DNA of 34,475 nt from positions 1-34,475 of the forward strand of contig JAQTOY010000005.1 in the NCBI GenBank assembly GCA_028713045.1, written 5' to 3'. The stretch's first letter is position 1. Each line of letters begins with the position of its first letter. The notes under the pieces were generated by a model. The model saw nothing but the letters and a program-made list of their open reading frames with translations, did no database searches and was not told where the DNA came from. The DNA comes from Candidatus Nanoarchaeia archaeon (GTDB lineage: Archaea; Nanobdellota; Nanobdellia; Pacearchaeales; GW2011-AR1). Of this stretch, positions 23,937 through 30,978 are shown one piece after another. Both the position numbers and the translations under genes were made by a program.

Positions 23937-24344
23937 TTAATCTAATTTAAAATCATATCTTGGATTTATTCCAGGATAATTTTTTTGCATAGCAGGTTCA
24001 GGTCTTATCACAATTGGTTCTTTTTGTTCTCGTTGAAGTTTGTATCTTGGATTTCTTTCAGGACAGTTTGGTTCTGCTCTTAAAATAGTTGGTTCTTTTT
24101 GTTCTCGTTGAAGTTTGTATCTTGGATTTCTTTCAGGACAATTTGGTTCTGCTCTTAAAATTATAGGACCTCTTTGTTCTCTAAAATAATCTGCAGGGTC
24201 TGTTGAATACCAACGAGTAGATAAAACTTTTGCAGGAGGTATCTCTTGATAAGTTTCAATTTTTAAATCAGCTCCGCTAGAACTTAAACTTGTCCCAGAT
24301 AAAGCCAAGACCAATGCCAAACCTTTTAAAAATTTTGATACCAT
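23937..24344 (-). CDS. Secreted protein with tandem 25-residue repeats
   Basis: The 135-aa product has a signal peptide (MVSKFLKGLALVLALSGTSL, cleavage probably near SSSGA, about 24) and a mature region dominated by repeats. Two almost identical 25-residue units (55-79 and 80-104) run REQ-x2-P-x-ILRAEPNCPERNPRYKLQ, each with one Cys, and a third decayed unit follows (105-135). The Pro spacing argues for an extended or cell-wall-type structure, and the Cys may crosslink chains. Box A (minus-strand TTTATAAAC, 24373-24381) lies about 28 nt before the ATG. Confidence 0.7.
   Translation of the reverse strand: MVSKFLKGLALVLALSGTSLSSSGADLKIETYQEIPPAKVLSTRWYSTDPADYFREQRGPIILRAEPNCPERNPRYKLQREQKEPTILRAEPNCPERNPRYKLQREQKEPIVIRPEPAMQKNYPGINPRYDFKLD
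24033..24182 (-). repeat. Two near-identical 75-bp coding repeats
   Basis: Two adjacent 75-bp units (24108-24182 and 24033-24107) inside the secreted protein gene match closely, including silent sites (GTTTGTATCTTGGATTTCTT on the plus strand occurs in both). A third, diverged unit reaches 23940. Close DNA identity points to recent duplication or repeated gene conversion. Confidence 0.85.
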
Positions 24345-24492
24345 TTTAATATATCTTACATAATTTTTCTAAGTTTATAAACCTATTGTTTTGTTACTAC
24401 TAGATAATAACTTATTTATTAAATAAACTAAATCTTAAAAATAATAGATATTTTTAAATATCATCTTTTCCCTATATTTTTACTATTATCTT
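24345..24492 (+). promoter_or_regulatory. Intergenic region with tRNA-Tyr promoter
   Basis: A plus-strand box A TTTAAATA (24453-24460) lies 33 nt before the tRNA. At 24393-24411 an imperfect dyad GTTA…TAAC stands 11 nt upstream of the minus-strand box A of the secreted repeat gene, loosely like the palindrome at 22714-22729. Nothing else was seen. Confidence 0.5.
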
Positions 24493-24562
24493 CCCCAGGT
24501 CGTATAACGGTATTACCTTCGGCTGTAGACCGAAAGAAGAGAGTTCGACTCTCTCCCTGGGG
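24493..24562 (+). tRNA. tRNA-Tyr (GTA)
   Basis: Acceptor CCCCAGG pairs with CCTGGGG. The D arm is GTA…TAC, the anticodon stem TTCGG/CCGAA holds the loop CTGTAGA (anticodon GTA), the variable region has 4 nt (AGAA), and the T arm is GAGAG-TTCGACT-CTCTC. C1-G72 and discriminator A (24563) fit archaeal tRNA-Tyr. No intron and no encoded CCA. Confidence 0.95.
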
Positions 24563-24756
24563 ATATAACGTCCTACAAGGATGTTAAACATCTAAAGAGA
24601 GATGTTGATCAAGGATTCTTCATTTTTTCAATAAAGTTCGACCGAGCAGTTTCAATTTACTAAATTGTATAATGAAATAAGAATTGGAACTGCGAGATCT
24701 CTTGGGGATGGAACATTTCTGTCACAATCCCTAAATCCTTATAAAGGATGTTTTTT
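24563..24756 (+). ncRNA. Structured tRNA-Tyr trailer with duplicated tRNA 3' part
   Basis: After the tRNA come a hairpin (AACGTCC 24567-24573 with GGATGTT 24579-24585), a second hairpin (AACATC 24587-24592 with GATGTT 24601-24606), and then a partial copy of the tRNA. The T-loop AGTTCGAC recurs at 24635-24642 and the acceptor end TGGGGAT at 24703-24709 (145 nt after the original). Between them is a 12-bp stem (24646-24657 with 24682-24693). ATCCTT/AAGGAT (24735-24749) followed by GTTTTTT looks like a terminator. A 10-nt segment (24655-24664) can also pair with 24754-24763. Equivalent elements follow the other two tRNAs. An RNA product is inferred. Confidence 0.5.
24735..24756 (+). terminator. 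Hairpin plus T6 tract
   Basis: A perfect 6-bp stem (ATCCTT with AAGGAT, 3-nt loop) is followed after one G by six T. It closes the tRNA-Tyr trailer just before the box A TTTAAAG (24778-24784) of the next gene. U-tract termination is known in archaea; the hairpin may be incidental. Confidence 0.5.
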
Positions 24757-24808
24757 AGTAAATCCATAGGGGAGACATTTAAAGAAATATAATCCTTAAC
24801 TAATAATC

Positions 24809-25462
24809 ATGGCAATTAAAATTTCAGATGGCAGAGTAACCTATCAACCACAGCCAGCGCCTAATGAATATGCATTGGCTACGAGAACCGGATATAAACC
24901 TTGCTTTGAAAATTCCTTTTTATTTTGTCGTATTGGAAGAAAACCCGGTTCAAAACCAACCAACCCTGTCTTGGAATTTAAGTTATTTGGAGATTATGAC
25001 CTGACTTTTTTTAATGAAAGAAATCCAATAAGAACGCAACTCGAGGGGATTCAACATACTTTAGCAGATTTAGGGCAAGAATGGCTGATTTTAACTCATA
25101 TTTATATGGATGACAGACTTATCGCTTTAATAAACTCAAAAAATGAATCCGAAACTCCGGGAGTTTTGTATTTATCTGAAGGAGACAATCATAGTAAAGT
25201 TGCTCTATCTTCACAATCAGGATTTAATTACCTAAGATTGCAAGCCCTTTGTGAACCTTTTTTATATTCACCTGATTTAAGAAGAACCTATGAAAGAAGA
25301 GTTCAAGAAATAAAAGATGAGATTATAGAAGCCAGCGGTTCTAATGTTCCAGACCCTCAAGCATTTTTAGACCATTTCGCAGAGTTAAATTCCTTGAGAG
25401 TACAAGAAATTGATAAGATTAAAGATTATTTTAGGCGTAAAAAACTTGAAAGAATGAAATAA
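24809..25462 (+). CDS. Unknown 217-aa protein downstream of tRNA-Tyr element
   Basis: The soluble protein has a strand-rich N-terminal two-thirds (VLEFKLFGDYDLTFF, EWLILTHIYMDDRLIALINS) and a helical, charged C-terminus that looks like a coiled coil (RRTYERRVQEIKDEI…KIKDYFRRKKLERMK). No signal or membrane segment. It is probably leaderless: box A at 24778-24784, ATG at 24809. No family recognised. It is the first protein gene after the tRNA-linked element, and the Gly element and the Val-like element are each also followed by an unknown gene on the same strand. Confidence 0.6.
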   Translation: MAIKISDGRVTYQPQPAPNEYALATRTGYKPCFENSFLFCRIGRKPGSKPTNPVLEFKLFGDYDLTFFNERNPIRTQLEGIQHTLADLGQEWLILTHIYMDDRLIALINSKNESETPGVLYLSEGDNHSKVALSSQSGFNYLRLQALCEPFLYSPDLRRTYERRVQEIKDEIIEASGSNVPDPQAFLDHFAELNSLRVQEIDKIKDYFRRKKLERMK

Positions 25463-26842
25463 TTAAATCTTTTTTGGTTTATTGACATAAAAAGCCTTAT
25501 TTGATGTAGCTTCTTTCAATTCTCCATTAAGTTGATAAGTTGCTCTTGCAACCGGAAGTTCAAACTTCCCAAAAACTCCTATTTTTGAATAAACGATATA
25601 ACTGAAAATTTTCTCTTCGCCTTTATTCAAAGCTTCAGCATTCCATTGCAATTTCCTATTTTTCATATCGATATTATCCGGAGCAATTGCCCCAAATTTT
25701 TCATATAAAGTGACAATATGCGGTATCTTGTCAGTTATTTTTATATTTTCAAGATGCCTTCTTGCCTTAACCCTTATCTGAACCTTTAATGCAAATTCTC
25801 CGCCATTAGTTTTTACAAATGAAAGATTTTTCCTGAATACCACATCCATTTTTATGTATCTTACTATAAACACAATAATAAGAATCAGTAAGACTATGGC
25901 TATGATTGGATAAAGCCAATTAGTAGTTACAATAACATCCAGTTCATCTCCAGGAGATAAATCTTTTTCCCAAGTGTAAACGGTTGTTAAACCATTAGAT
26001 TTAACAAAAGATGGGTCGATGTTAGAACTTGTAAAGAAATAGGTAAATAAATTTTTTTCAACAATTGTCGTAACTCTTCTTTTAACATTTCCAAAATTTT
26101 CTTTGAGGATTTCATGCTTCTGTATAAGTACTCCCTTATTGGTTTCAGTAACTATCACATTCTCTTTTTCTGCATATCGCACTTTCGATTCAGCAGAGAC
26201 TTTCTTTCCAGCAAACTGAATTTCAACCTGGATGATATAATTACCCGAGTCCATTTTTTTCAACTTTTCTTTATCAATAGGAACTTCAATTATTTTATCT
26301 TCATAATTCTTGAAAGACAAATTTTCTTCATAATTGAAGAAAACCGAATCTAATTTTATTTTCATATCATCAAATTTATACATTAATCTGTTATCCAAAT
26401 TTATTCTTATTTTTTCAGAGTCTATATTAATATCATCGGATTTTACTATAATTGAATTAGCAAGACTCGATATATCAATGCTAAGTTGTTCTTTCTGTAT
26501 ATCTTTCCTAGAATCCATAATCTGATATTCAAGGGTTAATGGCCCTTCCCGGGATTTCAATGACTCTTGGGGCATGACTTCAATACGAATTGTCTTTGTC
26601 TGGCCAAAACCAATTATAAAAGAATCTTTAGGAGTTATATCAACACCAACCAAAGAAAAGATAGTGTAAGAACTGCCCTCCCCAAGATTGGTTATTGTCA
26701 AATCAAAAATTGCAGGCTTGTTAAGATCCGTAACCACTGCATTGGAAACTGATTTTGTTTTAACATCTAAATTTATTGCCGAAACAAGAGTTAAAGATAA
26801 AATTATTGCCAAAAAAAGAGTAATTGGTGCTTTTTTATCCAT
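25463..26842 (-). CDS. Surface protein with Ig-like domains and one TM helix
   Basis: The 459-aa protein has a signal peptide (1-22), a beta-sandwich ectodomain with NEW3/CARDB character (PAIFDLTITNLGEGSSYTI, GFGQTKTIRIEVMP), a second strand-rich domain, one membrane helix at 309-330 (WLYPIIAIVLLILIIVFIVRYI) and a cytoplasmic beta domain of about 125 aa with another DUF11-like pattern (RRHLENIKITDKIP). It is leaderless: box A TTTAAAAA (minus strand, 26864-26871) ends 21 nt before the ATG. Its job may be adhesion or cell-surface scaffolding; no enzyme motif is present. Confidence 0.7.
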   Translation of the reverse strand: MDKKAPITLFLAIILSLTLVSAINLDVKTKSVSNAVVTDLNKPAIFDLTITNLGEGSSYTIFSLVGVDITPKDSFIIGFGQTKTIRIEVMPQESLKSREGPLTLEYQIMDSRKDIQKEQLSIDISSLANSIIVKSDDINIDSEKIRINLDNRLMYKFDDMKIKLDSVFFNYEENLSFKNYEDKIIEVPIDKEKLKKMDSGNYIIQVEIQFAGKKVSAESKVRYAEKENVIVTETNKGVLIQKHEILKENFGNVKRRVTTIVEKNLFTYFFTSSNIDPSFVKSNGLTTVYTWEKDLSPGDELDVIVTTNWLYPIIAIVLLILIIVFIVRYIKMDVVFRKNLSFVKTNGGEFALKVQIRVKARRHLENIKITDKIPHIVTLYEKFGAIAPDNIDMKNRKLQWNAEALNKGEEKIFSYIVYSKIGVFGKFELPVARATYQLNGELKEATSNKAFYVNKPKKI

Positions 26843-26993
26843 GATAAAGTAACAAACCCGCCCTTTTTAAACGTTTTGCAGATTTTATTATTATAAAAGA
26901 ATGATTATTTCTAAGTATATAGGATGAACTCAAATTTCAAAAAGATTTAAATAACCTTTTTTATATATAAACATAGTAAAAAGAGGAAAGAAT
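26843..26993. promoter_or_regulatory. Divergent promoter region
   Basis: The minus-strand box A is at 26864-26871. On the plus strand two candidates serve the gene at 26994: TTTAAATA (26947-26954) and ATATAAAC at the leaderless distance (21 nt). A GAGGAAAG site before the ATG favours a short leader from the first. Nothing else was seen. Confidence 0.5.
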
Positions 26994-27491
26994 ATGGTAG
27001 AAAAGGATTCAATACTTAAGGAAAAACTCAAGCAGTCAGGAATTTTTAATTTCAAAGAACTTTATGAATTTGCATTTAATTGGTTTATGGATGAAAATTA
27101 CGACCTTAATGAAAAAAAATATAGTGAAAAAGTCGCAGGAGATACAAAAGAGCTTGAAATTGAATGGGAAGGACACAAAAAAATTTCAGATTATTTTAAA
27201 TTCGTCCTTAAAGCAAACTGGAAAATAACCGGATTAAAAAAAGTAAAAGTAAAAAAAGGTGATAAAGAAGTTACAATGGATTCTGGCGTAATTGAAATAA
27301 GATTTGAATGTGTTCTTCATAAGGATTACGAAAGTAGATGGGAGAATACTGCAACATTAAAATTTCTAAGGGGAGTTTATGACAGATATATAATCCGGAA
27401 CAGGATAGATCAATATGAAGGAAAATTAATAGGTGAATTTACAGACCTTATTAATCAGTTCAAAGCTTTCTTAGCCATCGAGGGAAAATGA
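26994..27491 (+). CDS. Unknown 165-aa protein
   Basis: This soluble, charged protein is rich in Lys/Glu and aromatic residues (FNFKELYEFAFNWFMDENYD; EYSRW-like ESRWENTATLKFLRG). It alternates helices and strands (VIEIRFECVLHKDYE), without signal or membrane segment. It stands alone between divergent and downstream promoters. I have seen similar conserved DPANN proteins without an assigned role, but cannot name a family. A GAGGAAAG site 3 nt before the ATG supports the start. Confidence 0.65.
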   Translation: MVEKDSILKEKLKQSGIFNFKELYEFAFNWFMDENYDLNEKKYSEKVAGDTKELEIEWEGHKKISDYFKFVLKANWKITGLKKVKVKKGDKEVTMDSGVIEIRFECVLHKDYESRWENTATLKFLRGVYDRYIIRNRIDQYEGKLIGEFTDLINQFKAFLAIEGK

Positions 27492-27760
27492 ACTCATTCA
27501 AGTAATATATAAATAAAATAAGAAATGACTTTAATTTTAAAATAAAACCTGTTTAGTAATATGAATAATCTATATTCTCCAGTATATATATTAATTTTTA
27601 TCAATGTTTAAAAATAATTTTTCTATTGAATAATTGAAAAAAGGATTGATTAATTGATGCTTTGCATCAACAAATCCAATTTAAATAAATGATGAATTTT
27701 TAATTCATCCAAATATCGCTTGGACAAAATCTCTTTAAGATTTTGTCTATATACTAACCC
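27492..27760 (+). promoter_or_regulatory. Thermosome upstream region with three inverted repeats
   Basis: Three perfect dyads stand in a row: TTGATGC/GCATCAA (27654-27670, 3-nt loop), GATGAATT/AATTCATC (27691-27709, 3-nt loop) and GACAAAATCT/AGATTTTGTC (27723-27747, 5-nt spacer). The last contains the probable box A CTTTAAGA (27733-27740), 20 nt before the leaderless ATG. A second TTTAAATA lies at 27680-27687. A repressor bound to the last dyad would block the promoter, as expected for a heat-shock operator. The motif does not match those I know from other archaeal thermosome promoters. Confidence 0.55.
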
Positions 27761-29359
27761 ATGTCAGAAAAACAACCAGTTTACATACTCCCTGAAAACG
27801 TGGATAGAATGATTGGAAAAACTGCACAGAGAAACAACATTCTTGCTGCAAGATTAATTTCAGATGCAATTAAAACTACCTTGGGCCCTAAAGGGATGGA
27901 CAAGATGCTTGTTGATTCAATGGGTGAAATTACAATAACGAATGATGGTGTTACAATTCTTGAGAAAATGGATATAGAGCATCCTGCTGCAAAAATGATG
28001 GTAGAAATTTCAAAAACCCAGGAAAATGAAGTTGGAGATGGAACAACGACTGCGGTAATGATTGCTGGAAAACTATTAGAAAATGCAGAAAAATTATTGG
28101 ATTTAAAAATCCATCCAACAATGATAACAAAAGGATATAATCTTGCTGCTGAAAAAGCTAAGGAATATCTTAATGAAATTAGCATTGAAATTAATTCTTC
28201 AAAAGAAGATCTGTTAAAATTTTTGGTAATGACTGCGATGACCGGAAAAAGCGCAGAAACAGTTAAAGAAAAATTTTCAGAACTTATTGTAAAAGCAATA
28301 ATGCAGATAGAAGAGAATGGAACTATTAATATCTCAAACATAAAAATTGTAAAGAATAAAAGCAATGGAATTGAAGATACAGAACTTATAAAGGGGATGG
28401 TCATTGACAAAGAGAGAGTTTCTATTGATATGCCTCAGAAAATAGAAAATGCTAAAATAGCGCTAATTTCAGAATCCCTAGAATTAAAAACATTGAGCTC
28501 AGAAACAAAAATTGAGATAACAAATCCAAATCAATTGCAGGATTTTCTCAATAGAGAAGAAATAATCCTGAAACAGATGGTTGAACAGATAAAATCCTCT
28601 GGAGCTAATGTAATATTCTGCCAAAAAGGGATAGACGACGTTATTCAGTACTATCTTTCAAAAGAAAACATCTATGCATGCAGAAGGGTTCCAAAATCGG
28701 ACATGGAAAGTTTATCAAGAGCAACTGGTGGAAAAATTGTCTCAAATCTGAATGAATTATCTGAAAAAGAGCTTGGAAAAGCAGAAATTGTTGAAGAAAT
28801 AAAAACCGGTGAAGAAGCAATGACTTACATAAAAGGCTGTGAAAATCCAAAATCAATGACACTCATTATACATGGTGGAAGCGAACATGTCATTGATGAA
28901 GTTGAAAGAGCTATCAGAGATGGCTTGGGAGATGTTGCTGCAGTAATAAAAGACAAAAAAATAGTTGCTGGAGCCGGAGCAATTGAAATCGAATTGTCAA
29001 AAAAAATAAGGGAATTTTCAAACTCTCTTTCAGGAAGAGAACAGCTAGCGGTCCAGGAATTTGCAAACGCCTTAGAATTTATCCCAACTACTCTTGCAGA
29101 AAATGCCGGACTTGATCCAATTGACATTTTGACAGAATTAAAATCAAGACATGATAATGGATATAAGTATGATGGAATCAATATCCTGAATAATAAAATA
29201 GAAAACTGCCTAGATGTTGGGATTATAGAACCAATGAAAATAAAAACACAGGCAATCAGTTCTGCAACAGAGGTTGCAACAATGATATTAAGAATTGATG
29301 ATGTTCTTGCATCAAAATCTCAGCCATCAAGAACTAATCCTATCTCTGAAATGGATTAA
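27761..29359 (+). CDS. Thermosome subunit (group II chaperonin)
   Basis: The 532-aa protein forms ATP-driven double-ring folding chambers in the cytoplasm. Equatorial ATP motifs are LGPKGMDKML (41-50), ITNDGVTILEKMD (59-71) and GDGTTTAV (92-99); the C-terminal equatorial part has VAGAGAIEIELSKKI and NNKIENCLDVGIIEP. The usual Gly/Met-rich tail inside the cavity is missing: the chain ends TNPISEMD. It is leaderless and has a perfect dyad across its promoter. Only this subunit is in the window, so whether the ring is homo-oligomeric is unknown. Confidence 0.97.
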   Translation: MSEKQPVYILPENVDRMIGKTAQRNNILAARLISDAIKTTLGPKGMDKMLVDSMGEITITNDGVTILEKMDIEHPAAKMMVEISKTQENEVGDGTTTAVMIAGKLLENAEKLLDLKIHPTMITKGYNLAAEKAKEYLNEISIEINSSKEDLLKFLVMTAMTGKSAETVKEKFSELIVKAIMQIEENGTINISNIKIVKNKSNGIEDTELIKGMVIDKERVSIDMPQKIENAKIALISESLELKTLSSETKIEITNPNQLQDFLNREEIILKQMVEQIKSSGANVIFCQKGIDDVIQYYLSKENIYACRRVPKSDMESLSRATGGKIVSNLNELSEKELGKAEIVEEIKTGEEAMTYIKGCENPKSMTLIIHGGSEHVIDEVERAIRDGLGDVAAVIKDKKIVAGAGAIEIELSKKIREFSNSLSGREQLAVQEFANALEFIPTTLAENAGLDPIDILTELKSRHDNGYKYDGINILNNKIENCLDVGIIEPMKIKTQAISSATEVATMILRIDDVLASKSQPSRTNPISEMD

Positions 29360-29375
29360 AAACTATTTTACCAAA

Positions 29376-29954
29376 TTATCCTTTTCTAGAAAGCGAGATT
29401 GCAGAAAAAAAACGATGAACCAATGAATAAGTGGATATTATAGATAATATGATGAACATCAGAGTAAATTTTTGAAAAGGGATTAAAATGATAAATGCTA
29501 AAAATCTTAAAAATCTTAAGGAAACTGCGTCGCTTATCTTAGCATTAAGAACAGCTTCTATGTTAGCAGAAACATTTGTTGATATCATCATGGTTATCAG
29601 AGCATAGAGTCCTAATCTCAAATCTACAAACCCCAAAACTATGAATGAAGCAGTGATTATAGAATCATTAATTTTATCTATCAGTCTATCGAAAAATTTG
29701 CCAAAATTTGTTGCTCTTCCAGTAGCCCTTGCAACAGGGCCATCAACCGTGTCTAAAAAACCGCTAATCAAAATCATTAAAGAAGCAAGAATAAAAGAAT
29801 TATTGCTTAAAAAATAGCAAAAAAGGATAACTGCAAAAAAAGAAAGCAGGGAAATAAAATTGGGGCTGAATCTAAGGTATATGAAAGGTTTTGCTGCAAA
29901 TTCAAAAAATATCCGAGTCTTATCCCTTAAAATTTGTGTTTTCAAATTAATCAC
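29376..29954 (-). CDS. CDP-alcohol phosphotransferase family lipid enzyme
   Basis: The 192-aa integral membrane enzyme joins a CDP-activated lipid to a polar alcohol in phospholipid synthesis. The full signature D-x2-D-G-x2-A-R-x8-G-x3-D-x3-D is present with Asp68, Asp71, Asp89 and Asp93, the di-metal site. About six hydrophobic helices follow. In archaea the substrate would be CDP-archaeol, making archaetidylserine, archaetidylglycerol phosphate or archaetidylinositol phosphate; the sequence does not decide. It ends against the thermosome gene and is divergent from the SDR gene. Confidence 0.88.
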   Translation of the reverse strand: MINLKTQILRDKTRIFFEFAAKPFIYLRFSPNFISLLSFFAVILFCYFLSNNSFILASLMILISGFLDTVDGPVARATGRATNFGKFFDRLIDKINDSIITASFIVLGFVDLRLGLYALITMMISTNVSANIEAVLNAKISDAVSLRFLRFLAFIILIPFQKFTLMFIILSIISTYSLVHRFFSAISLSRKG

Positions 29955-30050
29955 TATAATGTATAATTGATCAATGTTTATAAATTTTAGTCATAAGTTA
30001 AAATTTAATCAGACTAAAACTCTTGCAAAAAAACTTCTTAAAAAGAATAG

Positions 30051-30058
30051 TTTATAAG
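30051..30058 (+). promoter_or_regulatory. Box A of the SDR gene
   Basis: TTTATAAG ends exactly 21 nt before the ATG at 30080, as for the leaderless genes at 6523, 18526, 26842 and 32908. There is no convincing Shine-Dalgarno spacing. Confidence 0.6.
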
Positions 30059-30079
30059 TTTAAAGAGATTTGAGGTTGT

Positions 30080-30973
30080 ATGAAAAAAATATTATTAACT
30101 GGAGGGACAGGCTTTCTAGGGGAAGAAATACTAAAAGAATTCAAAAATAGATATTTGATTTTCTCAATATTTAGAAAAAAGAAAGGTATCGAATCAAAAA
30201 ATATAAAGTGGATAAAACTGAACTTAAAGAATGAACTGGATTTTGAAAAAAACTTTGATTTGCTTAAAAAAGAAAATATTGATTATGTTATTCATGCCGG
30301 AGGTTCGACACCCAACAGAGCATATGAAGAAGGTAATTACGATGCCACAACAATGGGCACAAGATTTCTGGTTGAGCTATCTAAAAAATTGAATATTAAA
30401 AAAATAATTTTTATCTCGTCCATATCTGTAACTTATAAAAAAAAGGGGCCTTACGCAAGTTCTAAGTTAATTGCCGAAGACATTATAAAAAAATCAGGGC
30501 TGAATTATACAATTTTGCGGCCAGAGACAATAATCGGAGAAAACGCAAAGGATTTCAGAAGACTTGCAAATATATTAAAAGAAAAAAAATTTTTCGTGAT
30601 TATAGGGGCAGGAAATAATTTGAACCAACCAATATATGTTAAAGACCTTGTTAATATAATACACCTCTGCATAGAAAACCACAAAACAGACCATAAAACT
30701 TATTCAGTTTTTGGACAAGATTGTATGACAACAAAAGATTTTCTCAAAAAAATTGCAGAACTTCAAGGAAATAAAATAACCCTCATAGCCATACCTAAGT
30801 TCATAGTCTATCCATTTTCAATACTCTTAGGGGTTGTTGCACCAAGACTTGGGATAAATCCCGAAAGAGTGTACATAATGTCTTATTCAAAAGGATATCT
30901 AAAATCCACAGAAGATTTAAAGATAAAAACAATCAATATAGAAAAGATGCTATCATTCTTAAAAAAAGACTGA
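30080..30973 (+). CDS. NAD-dependent epimerase/dehydratase (extended SDR)
   Basis: The 297-aa protein has an N-terminal Rossmann fold with GGTGFLG (8-14) for NAD(P), Ser113/Ser114 and the catalytic YASSK (Tyr125, Lys129), followed by ILRPETIIGE, a typical substrate-domain entry. It belongs to the sugar-nucleotide epimerase/dehydratase group. The substrate cannot be read; a role in glycan or lipid-sugar synthesis is common in this family and would suit the neighbouring lipid enzyme. Confidence 0.87.
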   Translation: MKKILLTGGTGFLGEEILKEFKNRYLIFSIFRKKKGIESKNIKWIKLNLKNELDFEKNFDLLKKENIDYVIHAGGSTPNRAYEEGNYDATTMGTRFLVELSKKLNIKKIIFISSISVTYKKKGPYASSKLIAEDIIKKSGLNYTILRPETIIGENAKDFRRLANILKEKKFFVIIGAGNNLNQPIYVKDLVNIIHLCIENHKTDHKTYSVFGQDCMTTKDFLKKIAELQGNKITLIAIPKFIVYPFSILLGVVAPRLGINPERVYIMSYSKGYLKSTEDLKIKTINIEKMLSFLKKD

Positions 30974-30978
30974 TAAGA

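Noticed and set aside
24567-24756. RNase P RNA or SRP RNA after tRNA-Tyr
   Set aside because: None of the conserved core sequences of either RNA was seen, and the layout is explained by the tRNA-linked element.
27781-28410. Minus-strand open frame of 209 codons
   Set aside because: It is antisense to the thermosome gene and has no start signals.
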